Shown here: in pieces, positions 9,130-18,817 of the stretch
Layout of the letters: each line of letters opens with the position of its first letter
How positions within the stretch are numbered: position 1 is the first letter of the stretch
NCBI GenBank assembly: GCA_963774895.1
Contig: CAVZGN010000004.1
Location: 186,001-250,000, forward strand
Length of the DNA: 64,000 bases
Origin: REEB76 sp963774895
Lineage (GTDB): Bacteria; Pseudomonadota; Gammaproteobacteria; Natronospirales; REEB76
Reading direction: 5' to 3'
Notes under the pieces: generated by a model
The model's database searches: none
What the model was told of the DNA's origin: nothing
The model's input: only the letters and a program-made list of their open reading frames with translations
Program-made: the position numbers and the translations under genes

Positions 9130-10881
9130 ATGATCGACATCAATATTTACCGCAGAATCGGCATGCGCAGCAGAATTTCAAGTATCGCTGTTTTCGCCAT
9201 CCTCGTTTGCGAATTGAGTACGCCCGCATTTGCTTCGCAGTTCAGCGCCGTACCGTTGCAATTATCTTTTACCGGATATCCACCAGGCATGCAGTTCGGG
9301 TGGTCCTCCGCGTTGTCCACCGACGGCCACGTCGCTGTGCTGGGCGGTCCCGGATCGACAAGTAACCCAGGCGGTGCTGTGCTTTACGCACAGAGCGACG
9401 GCGTCTGGAGCACCCCCATTTTCCTGTCCACGAGCAGCATTCCCAATGGCGTACAGGCCGGCTTAGCGGTGGGTGTTGCCCCCGACGGCAGCCAAGCATT
9501 CGTGGGTGTACCCGACATTAACACCTATAGCGGCGCGGTGTACGTGTACACCGAAAGCAGCGGGAGTTGGAATAACACGCCGGCACGCACCACCCTGCCC
9601 TTGCCTGCAGGTTTAGGTGTCAAGTCGAGTTTCGGTTTCTCAATCGCAACGTCATCAAACGGCCAGACGCTTGTGGTCGGAGCGCCTGCCCCAGCGAGCG
9701 GCGGCACGATTCCGGGTACAGTCTATGTCTACACCTTGAACGGTGGCGCGTGGGTTTATTCCTCTGCTCTTTCCACTACGGGAATTGCCAATGGATCGGA
9801 AGTAGGCCTATCCGTCGCGATTTCCTCGAACGGACAAGTGGTGGTAGCGGGTGCGCCGAATGGCAGCGGCACCACGACCTACGTGTATACACAATCCAAT
9901 GGATCGTGGAGTGCGCCGGTGGCTCTTTCAATCCCCACCGGCGCGGTTGGCAATGGCAACTCCGTTGCAATCTCCGCTGACGGTAGCGAAATCCTCACGG
10001 GTGCGCCGTACAGTAACAGCGGTGCGGGCACTGCCTATCTCTATACATTTGACGGTACCACTTGGAATGTAACACATACCTTCGCTGCCGCAAACTCCGG
10101 TGTACTGGGTTGGTGCGTAGGACTATCGCCCGATGGAACTATCGCCTTTTTCGGAAACTTCGCAGGGAACTCCGGTTCCATTTATGCATCGGTCCAAAAC
10201 AACGGTAGCTGGAGTACACCGACGGCATTGTCAGTTTCCGGTGTTAATTACGGCGACTCTCTGGGCTTTTCCCTGGCCGTGGGCCAAAACGGGCAAATGT
10301 TGCTGTCAGGCGCGGTAGGTGCAAATGCAAACGCAGGCGGTGGCTTCGTCTATGCGTCTTCCGCCGCAATTTCCCTGAATGTGTCGCCATCAGCGAACCC
10401 AGTGACACCGGGCTCGAACGTTACCTTCAATCTCAACATCACCAATTCAGATCAGCCGGCAACCTTCCCAGCTACTACACTGACGAACGTTGTACTCACA
10501 GACACACTGCCCAGCGGCTCGAGTTACGTGTCGAGCAATGCCGCCAACGGGACCTGTAGCGACAGTGGCAGTACAGTGACCTGTACACTCGCGAGCCTGG
10601 CTCCCGGCAACAACAGTCAGAATCCCTGGTCGCCCTCCATCACTGTCAAGATGCCGGCCAGCACCGGAACGCTGACGAATACTCTGAGCATTAGCGCCGA
10701 CCAACCGTTGCAGGGCACCACTAACACCAGCACAACACTGACCGTCACCAACGGAAGTTCAGGTTCCTCCGGCAGCTCCGGGAGTGGAGCCATGGATTTA
10801 GGGACATTGCTGTTGTTCGGCGGCTTGTTAGGATTTATCAGCCGGAGAACGAAGCGGAGGATAAATTTAGATTGGCCGTAA
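9130..10881 (+). CDS. Secreted beta-propeller (FG-GAP-like) protein with DUF11 domain and C-terminal sorting tail
   Basis: 583 residues. A signal peptide (RISSIAVFAILVCELSTPAFA, cut after AFA) is followed by about six or seven ~55-residue repeats of the type 'ALSTDGxVAVLGGPG...GAVYVYTxSxGSW', resembling FG-GAP/integrin-type blades. A DUF11-like Ig module covers roughly residues 415-540. The end has a Gly/Ser linker, a short MDLGTLLLFGGLLGF hydrophobic helix and an Arg/Lys cluster. This tripartite tail looks like a GlyGly-CTERM/PEP-CTERM class sorting signal. I choose ATG 9130 (GGGGA upstream) over ATG 9094. It is probably exported and anchored at the envelope; its ligand is unknown. Confidence 0.82.
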   Translation: MIDINIYRRIGMRSRISSIAVFAILVCELSTPAFASQFSAVPLQLSFTGYPPGMQFGWSSALSTDGHVAVLGGPGSTSNPGGAVLYAQSDGVWSTPIFLSTSSIPNGVQAGLAVGVAPDGSQAFVGVPDINTYSGAVYVYTESSGSWNNTPARTTLPLPAGLGVKSSFGFSIATSSNGQTLVVGAPAPASGGTIPGTVYVYTLNGGAWVYSSALSTTGIANGSEVGLSVAISSNGQVVVAGAPNGSGTTTYVYTQSNGSWSAPVALSIPTGAVGNGNSVAISADGSEILTGAPYSNSGAGTAYLYTFDGTTWNVTHTFAAANSGVLGWCVGLSPDGTIAFFGNFAGNSGSIYASVQNNGSWSTPTALSVSGVNYGDSLGFSLAVGQNGQMLLSGAVGANANAGGGFVYASSAAISLNVSPSANPVTPGSNVTFNLNITNSDQPATFPATTLTNVVLTDTLPSGSSYVSSNAANGTCSDSGSTVTCTLASLAPGNNSQNPWSPSITVKMPASTGTLTNTLSISADQPLQGTTNTSTTLTVTNGSSGSSGSSGSGAMDLGTLLLFGGLLGFISRRTKRRINLDWP

Positions 10882-10898
10882 GTACGTAGCAGGTTCAG

Positions 10899-11552
10899 TC
10901 AGGATTTGGATACCTCGCGGCGCATTGCGCCCACCGGCAAGCTCAACGCGCGCCGCATCTCCGGTGTCTCGAACAGATCGGGGTGCTGCAGGTAATCCAA
11001 CATCATATCAAGCGAATCCTGGCCCCAGAAAATATGCTCAGCGATCAGAAAAGCCGGTACTCCGAAGATGCCCTTACTGATGGCTTCATCGGTATTGGCG
11101 CGCAGCTTTAACTTGATGGTTTCATTGCTCAATGTGGCCTGGAGATTTATGATTCCCAGGCGGCCCGCCAACACGGCGAGTTCGTTCGGGTTCTGCAGAT
11201 CCCGTCCTTCTTTCCAGATCATATTGAAAGCAGTGACCACATTCGCCTGGATCAGGCCGGCGGCGATCAGCAGTCGCAGTGCCGGCAGCGAATTGAATGG
11301 ATGCGCTGGCGGAACCTTGAAGGGGATGCCCAGTTTCTGCGCCAGCCAGTTCACATGCCTATAGGTGTAAATGCGTTTGGCAGGGATCTCCGCCGGACCT
11401 TTGTGCCCCCAGTGCTTCAACAGTCCCGCGAACAACACCGGCACGTATTCGATTTCAAGGTTCGCTGGAAGATTGTGGAACTGTTCGAGATACAGGTAGG
11501 AATACGGCGACACCAAGTCGAAATACCAGCGCGCCTTGATGGCTGATTGCAT
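10899..11552 (-). CDS. DsbA-family 2-hydroxychromene-2-carboxylate isomerase-like protein
   Basis: 217 residues with the kappa-class GST/DsbA fold. FDLVSPYSYLYLEQF (10-24), the RHVNWLAQKLGIPFKVPPAHPFN block and the GIFGVPAFLIAEHIFWGQDSLDMM block are the signature of HCCA isomerases, which act with glutathione in aromatic degradation. The CxxC of true DsbA is replaced by SPYS, as in this subfamily. No other aromatic-degradation gene is nearby, so the substrate may differ. It converges on the beta-propeller gene with only 17 bases between stops. Confidence 0.85.
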   Translation of the reverse strand: MQSAIKARWYFDLVSPYSYLYLEQFHNLPANLEIEYVPVLFAGLLKHWGHKGPAEIPAKRIYTYRHVNWLAQKLGIPFKVPPAHPFNSLPALRLLIAAGLIQANVVTAFNMIWKEGRDLQNPNELAVLAGRLGIINLQATLSNETIKLKLRANTDEAISKGIFGVPAFLIAEHIFWGQDSLDMMLDYLQHPDLFETPEMRRALSLPVGAMRREVSKS

Positions 11553-11605
11553 TGCTAGTCCTGATGACTACTCACGACAGACAGTGAAGATAAATGAAAA
11601 GGGGG

Positions 11606-11640
11606 AATAAAAAAGCCCCGCCGCAAGCGGCAGGGCTTTC
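11606..11640 (-). terminator. Rho-independent terminator of the RRM gene
   Basis: Read on the minus strand: AAAGCCCTGCCGC, a TT loop, GCGGCGGGGCTTT, then a T-run. The GC-rich stem and T-tract lie 34 bases past the RRM gene stop at 11674. Confidence 0.85.
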
Positions 11641-11673
11641 CGTCGTCCGACTCAGCTCAGACGAAATGTTGGC

Positions 11674-11988
11674 TTACCACCGAGGGCGGTTGCCGCCACC
11701 GTTACCACCGCCGCCACCGCTGCGGAAACCGCCGCCGCGTGGCTTGTCAGTGGCGACATTCACCTTGAGCGGACGTCCGCCCAGGTCCTTGCCGTTCTGC
11801 TCAAGCGCCTTCTCCGCCGCCGCCTGGGTGGCGAAGGTGATGAAGCCGAAGCCCTTGGGACGACCGGTATCCCGGTCCATGATCAGGGCCAGTTCGGAAA
11901 TCTCGCCGTATTGGGAAAAGATCCCGCGCAGCTGAGCTTCGTCTACTGAGTAAGGAAAATTACCGACATAAAGTTTGTTCTGTTCCAT
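11674..11988 (-). CDS. RRM-domain RNA-binding protein
   Basis: A 104-residue protein with a single RNA-recognition motif: RNP2 KLYVGNFPY (5-13) and RNP1 KGFGFITF (about 44-51), followed by a Gly/Arg-rich tail (RGGGFRSGGGGG). This is the plan of the cold-inducible bacterial RRM proteins, which bind single-stranded RNA. The ATG at 11988 has AGAGAG about seven bases upstream; the frame is open 24 codons further upstream but that extension does not match the family. It ends in a clear terminator and probably forms its own transcript. Confidence 0.93.
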   Translation of the reverse strand: MEQNKLYVGNFPYSVDEAQLRGIFSQYGEISELALIMDRDTGRPKGFGFITFATQAAAEKALEQNGKDLGGRPLKVNVATDKPRGGGFRSGGGGGNGGGNRPRW

Positions 11989-12448
11989 TGCAATCTCTCT
12001 AAAAGTAACTGATAAAAAATAAACACCGTGTTCGTACTGAGCTCGTCGATGGTGTACCAAAAGCCATGTTCTTGATTGACGCTAGCGAAGGCGGGACGCG
12101 TTCTGCGGAGTTGTGAAACCGGGATGTACTGGTAGGCACATGAGGATTCCGAAACGACGCATAACCACGTTATGCCGGGCAAGCAGATTAAGAGCTGGGT
12201 TTCTGATGACTATCGCGGGCTGAGTACAACGGCGCTTTTATACCATGTCGCGGGAAAGATAGATAGTAAAAACAAGATGCTGGATGAAATATAGGTATTT
12301 TAACCAAGATAACCCCAATTTTACCCGCCACGCAGCCAGAATCACGAGTGTAAGACGGAGAAATCCTGCGTGCTTCCGGACAATCACCGTTTGCCAAATA
12401 TCATGGGTATTCGCCAACCAACGCGCCATCAATTCTTATAGATTCTTC
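11989..12448. other. Intergenic region, no gene supported
   Basis: This 460-base gap lies upstream of the RRM gene. The half next to 12,240-12,430 is visibly AT-richer than its neighbours. Short open frames here have no ribosome-binding site or recognisable product. The stretch may hold the RRM gene's promoter and a long leader; I see no defined motif. Confidence 0.5.
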
Positions 12449-13000
12449 TCATTTCCACTTCACCGAACAACCGACGCTGGCATGCTGCTCCTTCGGCCCC
12501 TTGCCGCTCACGATGATTTGCTGCATGGCCTCGAACAGTTCGCGCCGGGCATTCGGTTTCGGCAGTGATGGGCGGCTTTCATCCAGACGGCCGCGGTACT
12601 GGAGTTCGAGCCTGGCGTTGTAACCGAAGAAATCCGGCGTGCACACCGCACCATAAGCATGCGCGGTCTTCTGGGTATCGTCATAAAGATAGGGGAATGA
12701 GAACTTATGAATCTGCGCGAAGCGCTGCATGTTCTCATAGGAATCATCCGAATAGTTTTCCACGTCGTTCGGCATGATGGCCACGGCTTTCATACCCGGC
12801 GGCGCGAGTTCATTGCACACGGCGACGATGCGATCGATGGAAGCCAGCACGTACGGGCAGTGGTTGCAGATGAACATCACTAATGTGGCTTTCCCACCGC
12901 GGCATTCGTCCAGGCTCCAGCGGCGGCCATCCACGCCCAGGAGCTTGAAATCCGGTGCAGATGCACCAAAGTCGCATAAAGGGGTTTCACGTGCAGCCAT
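12449..13000 (-). CDS. Thioredoxin-family peroxiredoxin-like protein
   Basis: 183 residues with an AhpC/TSA-type thioredoxin fold. FGASAPDFKLLGVDGR is the entry strand, MFICNHCPYVLA (about 42-53) gives a CNHC redox pair at the active-site position, and GAVCTPDFFGYN contains the cis-Pro-type loop. The C-terminal GCSVKWK is typical of this subgroup, usually annotated only as 'thioredoxin family protein'. No signal peptide, so it is probably cytosolic. It likely reduces or isomerises thiols; the partner is unknown. Confidence 0.87.
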   Translation of the reverse strand: MAARETPLCDFGASAPDFKLLGVDGRRWSLDECRGGKATLVMFICNHCPYVLASIDRIVAVCNELAPPGMKAVAIMPNDVENYSDDSYENMQRFAQIHKFSFPYLYDDTQKTAHAYGAVCTPDFFGYNARLELQYRGRLDESRPSLPKPNARRELFEAMQQIIVSGKGPKEQHASVGCSVKWK

Positions 13001-13246
13001 CGTTATGTCCCTCCTGTAAATGCTGATCCCTATAGGATAGCCGGGTTCGAGTTTGGGTGGAATGTGTTACTGGCGGGGCAAGTTCACGTCTGTAAACCGT
13101 TATTGCCGCACACGCAGTGGAAACAAATCGTTACAAAACAGTGCAGTTAGGAAACATTTCGTACCCGCAAGAGGTCTAAAGTTACGACATGGAATCGACA
13201 GCCGGCATTTAGTTACTAGACTTTAGTATCCAAGGAGATTGCAAGC

Positions 13247-13765
13247 ATGAACCTTAAACGCGTATTGATAATTTTCGCCAGTGTGGCAATGCTCACAGCT
13301 GGTACAGCAGCATTCGCTGACATGAATCATCACGGCCACGGCTATCATGGACCTGGTCCTTTTGAACTGTTCAGCCCGAAAGTCGTTGAACAGCTGCATC
13401 TCAACAGCACCCAGACCCAGGCGCTGGACAAGACCCAGGCAGAGCGCAAAGCTATGTTCAAGCAGATGCGTGAACAACATCAGGCCATGATGCAGTCGAT
13501 GCAGACGGCGCTGAAGAGCGAAAACCCCGATCTGCGTGCACTGGCGAAGCAAACGGATGCGGCCATGGATCAGATGCGCGACAACATGCGCAAAATCCAG
13601 AACGAGGATCTGAATCTGTATGACACCCTCACTGCAGAGCAGAAAAAGATAGTGCGCGATGCACTCTTGAAACGCATGTCCTACATGGGCAAGCACCGGG
13701 ACTGGAAGCGTGGGCAACCTATGCCCCAGAAACCCACGGATAATCCCCCCCGGGTATTTGACTGA
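13247..13765 (+). CDS. Spy/CpxP-like periplasmic protein
   Basis: 172 residues with a signal peptide (VLIIFASVAMLTAGTAAFA) and an all-helical, His- and Met-rich mature part. Two LTxxQ-like motifs are visible (LNSTQTQAL and LTAEQKK), as in Spy/CpxP chaperones that hold unfolded periplasmic proteins or bind metals. A strong site AAGGAG lies nine bases before ATG 13247, and a terminator follows the stop. The N-terminal HHGHGYHG stretch could bind metal. The role is inferred from the fold only. Confidence 0.85.
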   Translation: MNLKRVLIIFASVAMLTAGTAAFADMNHHGHGYHGPGPFELFSPKVVEQLHLNSTQTQALDKTQAERKAMFKQMREQHQAMMQSMQTALKSENPDLRALAKQTDAAMDQMRDNMRKIQNEDLNLYDTLTAEQKKIVRDALLKRMSYMGKHRDWKRGQPMPQKPTDNPPRVFD

Positions 13766-13782
13766 GTTCACAGGGCGAAGTT

Positions 13783-13819
13783 ACAGGCGGGCGGATCGCA
13801 TACCGTCCGCCTGTTTTTT
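13783..13819 (+). terminator. Rho-independent terminator after the Spy-like gene
   Basis: ACAGGCGG(g)CGG pairs with CCG(t)CCGCCTGT and is followed by six T residues. It lies 18 bases after the stop codon. Confidence 0.9.
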
Positions 13820-13855
13820 GTCCAGCACACATAGCATTTGATCCACAAGTCTGCG

Positions 13856-14287
13856 ATGCGATATCTCCGCCTTTCAGGCTTGCTGACGGCGGCAGCCATC
13901 TCTGCTTGTAGCGGTGCTCCCAGTGCGCCCAGTAAGCCGCAATCCGCGACGACTTTCATCACACATATCGATGCTGCCGGCAGCAAGCTGTTCGTCTTCA
14001 GCCTGCAATCGCCGCAGGTGAACGGTTCTAGTAAACATGCACGTAGTGGCATGCGCCATGGCGGACAAGGCAGTACGAATACCGACAATCAGAGCGCCCC
14101 AGCCAATGACATGCAACAGAAATTCAATGACCTGCTGCAAGCCAAGCTTACGGACAGCGGTTTCTGCCGGGATGGGTATATTGAACAGGACCGGACCGTG
14201 GAAAGCGGCTTCATGAGTTTACGTGGTCAATGCCGGGATAAAGCCACACCTGAAGATCGCGCACGCTTCAAGAATATCGACGACTGA
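13856..14287 (+). CDS. Putative lipoprotein of unknown function
   Basis: 143 residues from ATG 13856. The N-terminus MRYLRLSGLLTAAAISAC ends in a lipobox-like ISAC followed by SGAP, so it is probably lipidated. The mature part has two cysteines in CRDGY and GQCRDK that may form a disulfide. A TTG at 13838 is an alternative start. I do not recognise a family. It lies after the Spy-like gene's terminator and before metK, in the same direction. Confidence 0.7.
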   Translation: MRYLRLSGLLTAAAISACSGAPSAPSKPQSATTFITHIDAAGSKLFVFSLQSPQVNGSSKHARSGMRHGGQGSTNTDNQSAPANDMQQKFNDLLQAKLTDSGFCRDGYIEQDRTVESGFMSLRGQCRDKATPEDRARFKNIDD

Positions 14288-14448
14288 TACGGTTTGCGGC
14301 GCGCAGCCGTTGTGGGCAACTGCAACCGCTGTAAACCCCACTGTCCACCAGCCATCGTGGCCCGCCGGCATCCCTGTGGTCGAAAAAGCCGCAACAAGCA
14401 AGTAAACTAGAGACCTCCATTCCACCACCCTGCGCAGAGGATCTGCCC

Positions 14449-15618
<1,170 letters not shown>

Positions 15619-15646
15619 TTTTCGCCCGCCACGGGCAGTTCTGAAC

Positions 15647-15715
15647 CCAAGGAGCGCTGCAACCGGATTGGCCGGCCAGGCTTGGCAGAGGAACGGTAAT
15701 CACAACGGCGCTCGT
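15647..15715 (+). promoter_or_regulatory. SAH riboswitch upstream of ahcY
   Basis: The leader contains GGAGCGCTGCAAC, CCAGGCTTGGCAG and AACGGCGCTC in the order and spacing of the known S-adenosylhomocysteine riboswitch. The outer helix pairs GAGCGC (15652-15657) with GCGCTC (15708-15713). In this class SAH binding turns expression on, which would raise ahcY when SAH accumulates. It sits 21 bases before the ahcY start, overlapping or near the ribosome-binding site GGAG, so control of translation or early transcription is possible. Confidence 0.92.
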
Positions 15716-15735
15716 TTATTTTGTGGAGACACACA

Positions 15736-17154
15736 ATGAACGCAGTGATCGGCAAGAAATCTACTCATGATTATTTGGTAAAAGACATCGGCCTGGCCGA
15801 CTGGGGCCGCAAGGAAATCGCCATCGCCGAGACCGAGATGCCGGGTCTTATGGCGGTGCGTGAGGAGTACAAAAAACAGCAGCCGCTGAAAGGCGCGCGT
15901 ATCGCTGGCTCGCTGCACATGACCATCCAGACGGCCATGCTCATCGAGACGTTGAAAGCATTGGGCGCGGATATCCGCTGGGCTTCCTGCAACATCTTTT
16001 CCACCCAGGATCACGCGGCCGCGGCCATCGCCGTCGGCGGCACGCCGGTATTCGCCTACAAGGGCGAGACCCTGGATGAATACTGGGAGTTCACCCATCG
16101 CATCATGCAATGGGCCGATGGCGGCACGCCCAACATGATCCTGGACGATGGCGGCGATGCCACCCTGCTGGTGATCCTTGGCTCCAAGGCCGAGAAGGAT
16201 CCTGCGGTGATCGCCAATCCCGGTAATCTGGAAGAGACCGCACTGTTCAAAGCCATCAAGAAACGCCTGGAAACCAAGCCTGGCTTCTATTCCAGGATCC
16301 TCACCAGCATCAAAGGCGTGACCGAAGAGACCACCACCGGCGTGCACCGGCTCTACGAGATGCAGAAAGCCGGCACCTTGCCGTTCCCGGCCATCAATGT
16401 GAACGACTCGGTTACCAAGTCCAAGTTCGACAACCTCTACGGCTGCCGCGAATCGCTGGTGGACGGCATCAAGCGTGCCACCGACGTGATGATCGCCGGC
16501 AAGATTGCGCTGATCGCGGGCTACGGCGACGTGGGCAAGGGTTGCGCGCAATCCCTGCGCGGACTGGGCGCCACCGTGTGGGTGACGGAGATCGATCCCA
16601 TCTGCGCGCTGCAGGCGGCCATGGAAGGCTACCGTGTGGTAACCATGGATGAGGCCTGCGACAAGGCCGACATCTTCGTGACCGCCACCGGCAACCTGGA
16701 CGTGATCACCCATGACCACATGGCGAAGATGAAGCACAACGCCATCGTCTGCAACATCGGACATTTCGATTCCGAGATCAACATCGCTTCGCTGCGCAAA
16801 TACCAATGGGAGAACATCAAACCGCAGGTGGATCACGTGATCTTCCCGGACGGCCACCGCATCATCGTGCTGGCGGAGGGCCGGCTGGTGAACCTGGGCT
16901 GCGCCACCGGTCATCCTAGCTTCGTGATGTCCAACTCCTTCACCAACCAGGTGCTGGCGCAGATCGAGCTGTTCGTGCACGGCGCCAAATACCAGAAGAA
17001 GGTGTATGTGCTGCCCAAGCACCTTGACGAGAAAGTCGCACGTCTGCATCTGGGGCGCCTGCACGCGCATCTCACCAAACTCACACCCAAACAGGCCAAG
17101 TACCTGAATCTGCAAGTGGATGGGCCCTACAAGCCGGATCACTACCGGTATTAA
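15736..17154 (+). CDS. ahcY: Adenosylhomocysteinase (SAH hydrolase)
   Basis: A 472-residue enzyme that splits SAH to adenosine and homocysteine, removing a product inhibitor of methyltransferases. The NAD site GYGDVGKGCAQSLRGLG is present, along with AGSLHMTIQTA, CNIFSTQDHAAAA and the family C-terminus ending KPDHYRY. The length includes the ~40-residue insertion of many proteobacterial enzymes. ATG 15736 is preceded by GGAG; an in-frame TTG at 15721 is less likely. It follows the SAH riboswitch and ends at a strong terminator. Confidence 0.98.
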   Translation: MNAVIGKKSTHDYLVKDIGLADWGRKEIAIAETEMPGLMAVREEYKKQQPLKGARIAGSLHMTIQTAMLIETLKALGADIRWASCNIFSTQDHAAAAIAVGGTPVFAYKGETLDEYWEFTHRIMQWADGGTPNMILDDGGDATLLVILGSKAEKDPAVIANPGNLEETALFKAIKKRLETKPGFYSRILTSIKGVTEETTTGVHRLYEMQKAGTLPFPAINVNDSVTKSKFDNLYGCRESLVDGIKRATDVMIAGKIALIAGYGDVGKGCAQSLRGLGATVWVTEIDPICALQAAMEGYRVVTMDEACDKADIFVTATGNLDVITHDHMAKMKHNAIVCNIGHFDSEINIASLRKYQWENIKPQVDHVIFPDGHRIIVLAEGRLVNLGCATGHPSFVMSNSFTNQVLAQIELFVHGAKYQKKVYVLPKHLDEKVARLHLGRLHAHLTKLTPKQAKYLNLQVDGPYKPDHYRY

Positions 17155-17172
17155 GGCGATCGGCTGCATGAC

Positions 17173-17207
17173 AAAAAGCCCCTCTTTATAGAGGGGCTTT
17201 TCTTTTT
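17173..17207. terminator. Bidirectional terminator between ahcY and the SYLF gene
   Basis: AAAAAGCCCCTCTT pairs with AGAGGGGCTTTT around a short TATA loop. T-runs follow on the plus strand, and A-runs before it serve the minus strand, so the hairpin can end both converging transcripts. Confidence 0.9.
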
Positions 17208-17228
17208 CTGAGCAGACGTAACTGTGCT

Positions 17229-17777
17229 CTATTTCAGTGGTGTGAAAGAAAACTTCTGCCCGCCGACACTGGCTTCGGCCATGAGTCCGCCTTCGACCAG
17301 TGTGAATACCGCCACCCCGCTGCTGTAGTCGGCATTCGCGGCGGCGCCGGCCGTGGCCGCGACCGCTGAGACTTGCGCGTTGAAGGTAAAGTTACCGATC
17401 GTAAAAGCATCCAGCGCGTGCTTGTCGCGGAAGAAGATGATCTCGCTATACGCCTGACCGCCGAGCTGCGGGCCGACCGTACCCTGAGTAATGCTGGTGA
17501 CTCCGATCAAGCGACCCTGCTCGTAAACTTCACCATTGCCGTAAGCACCACCAATCCAGAATATTCCACCTTTGCCGACTGACGGAAACACGGCATACCC
17601 ATAGGCATCCTGAAAGAAGCGATCAAGACTCGGATCCTTGGCTTTGAACTTCGCAATCGCCGCATTCACTTGCGGGGTCATGGTATCAGTCTGGGAAGCG
17701 CCCGGCTTCCAGCCCGAACAAGCGGCGATGAACACGATTGCAGCACAGGCAAAAGCTAATCGGGAAAATATTCGCAT
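17229..17777 (-). CDS. SYLF-domain (YSC84-like) lipoprotein
   Basis: 182 residues. The N-terminus ends in a lipobox, FIAACSG, so the protein is probably anchored in the envelope. The mature part matches the SYLF lipid-binding domain: AKDPSLDRFFQDAYGYAVFPSVGKGGI, GGAYGNGEVYEQG and EIIFFRDKHALDAF. SYLF proteins bind phosphoinositides in eukaryotes; bacterial roles are poorly known. The ATG at 17777 has GGAGGG upstream; ATG 17792 is also in frame. It has a terminator shared with ahcY. Confidence 0.88.
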   Translation of the reverse strand: MRIFSRLAFACAAIVFIAACSGWKPGASQTDTMTPQVNAAIAKFKAKDPSLDRFFQDAYGYAVFPSVGKGGIFWIGGAYGNGEVYEQGRLIGVTSITQGTVGPQLGGQAYSEIIFFRDKHALDAFTIGNFTFNAQVSAVAATAGAAANADYSSGVAVFTLVEGGLMAEASVGGQKFSFTPLK

Positions 17778-17837
17778 CGGTCTGCCCTCCATATAAATCT
17801 GATACTGTGAGTGTTGACGAGCCTACCGGTAAATGTC

Positions 17838-18185
17838 TCAGTTGAATACCTGTCGCCAACTCATAAAATCACTGCGCTCGGCTTCCATCAGTTCGATGCC
17901 CGCAAGACACTCATCCTCGCCTTGCAGGTGCCTACACCATTTAGTCGCCCCCAGCAGATGAAAAGTTCCACTGTAGCCTTCCATGTTGATGATGATATCC
18001 ACCGGTTCACCGGGTTTCAGTTCGGGCTTGAGCCGTAACTGCATGCCGGCGGCAGAGACGTCCACGGTCTTGCAATAGATCGCGGTCGTGATCGCATCTT
18101 CATCATGGCCATCAAGCCTGCGGATGACGGCTTTTTCCTCTTTGCGCAGGCGTGCATATTTTCGGCGTTCTTCGGGATTGGCCAT
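17838..18185 (-). CDS. PilZ-domain c-di-GMP-binding protein
   Basis: 115 residues, a single PilZ domain. The two ligand motifs are present: ERRKYAR at the N-terminus (RxxxR type) and DVSAAGM (D/NxSxxG) at about residues 42-48. Such proteins bind cyclic-di-GMP and pass the signal to partners; no output domain is fused here. It is 60 bases upstream of the SYLF gene on the same strand. GGDEF and EAL genes that make and break c-di-GMP lie at 47.7-50.8 kb. Confidence 0.88.
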   Translation of the reverse strand: MANPEERRKYARLRKEEKAVIRRLDGHDEDAITTAIYCKTVDVSAAGMQLRLKPELKPGEPVDIIINMEGYSGTFHLLGATKWCRHLQGEDECLAGIELMEAERSDFMSWRQVFN

Positions 18186-18817
18186 GGATTTCCTTGCTAG
18201 GCCGTGAAGCTGTGGTTACACAGCCGGGTCAATGATAAACCATCCACTGTCATGACAGCACAGAACGATGGCCAATAACGCTGTGGGCTGCTAATACACA
18301 CGCGCACTGGCATGCCCTGGGGCTGTGTGTGGATGGTACAGATCGCCATCCAATGGCAAGATTTGCAGGCCGAACTCCTCGGCTTTAAACAGGCATATGG
18401 TTGCATAACACGATCTTCCCCCATCCCGTCTATACGCTCGAAGTGCAGAAATACTTCCGGTTAGAAATAAGGGCGCCTCTAAAAATTAGAGATTTTGGTT
18501 TCCGGCTAGGCAAAAATGACCGGGGAACCGGGGTGTATATGCCAATACATGAGGATTTCGAGGTCATTTTTAACACCGCTGGAAAGCATAAAGATCAATT
18601 TTTAGAGGCACCCATAACTCATTCCATCAATTTGTAATCTTGGCATACCGGTTATTTTAGTTGACGGCGCCTGGCCAGGTCTGACCAGCCATCGGCGTCT
18701 TATGCGCGCTCATCGGTGGGCACGGCCTGCCTGACTTCATAGATCAGCCATGAGTTTGTCACGCCCGCGTAACGGCAGATAGCTATCGTTTGCGACATCA
18801 AGACACGGAGAGAGACC
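18186..18817. other. Gene-poor region with an inverted-repeat element
   Basis: Between the PilZ gene and the small ORF at 18,818 I find no supported gene. The main feature is the 143-bp inverted-repeat element at 18471-18613. An open frame that crosses the element (18401-18637) has no ribosome-binding site or known product and is explained by the element's composition. Confidence 0.55.
18471..18613. mobile_element. MITE-like element with 17-bp terminal inverted repeats
   Basis: The ends are GGGCGCCTCTAAAAATT (18471-18487) and, on the other strand, GGGTGCCTCTAAAAATT (18613-18597), differing at one base. Inner repeats AAAAATGACC (18512-18521) and GGTCATTTTT (18562-18571) also match, so the two arms of about 52 bases form one long imperfect palindrome. 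The flanking bases ATAA occur directly on both sides, as expected for a 4-bp target duplication. No transposase is encoded, so it would need one in trans. Confidence 0.72.

Noticed and set aside
13001..13246. CpxR binding site before the Spy-like gene
   Set aside because: No pair of GTAAA boxes five bases apart could be found.
14288..14448. Possible SAM riboswitch before metK
   Set aside because: I looked for known SAM aptamer motifs and found none; the gap is short and unstructured by eye.
15700..17169. 489-codon frame antisense to ahcY
   Set aside because: Antisense shadow of a highly conserved gene.
18401..18637. 78-codon open frame across the inverted-repeat element
   Set aside because: No ribosome-binding site or known product; the frame exists because the palindrome is open in this phase.
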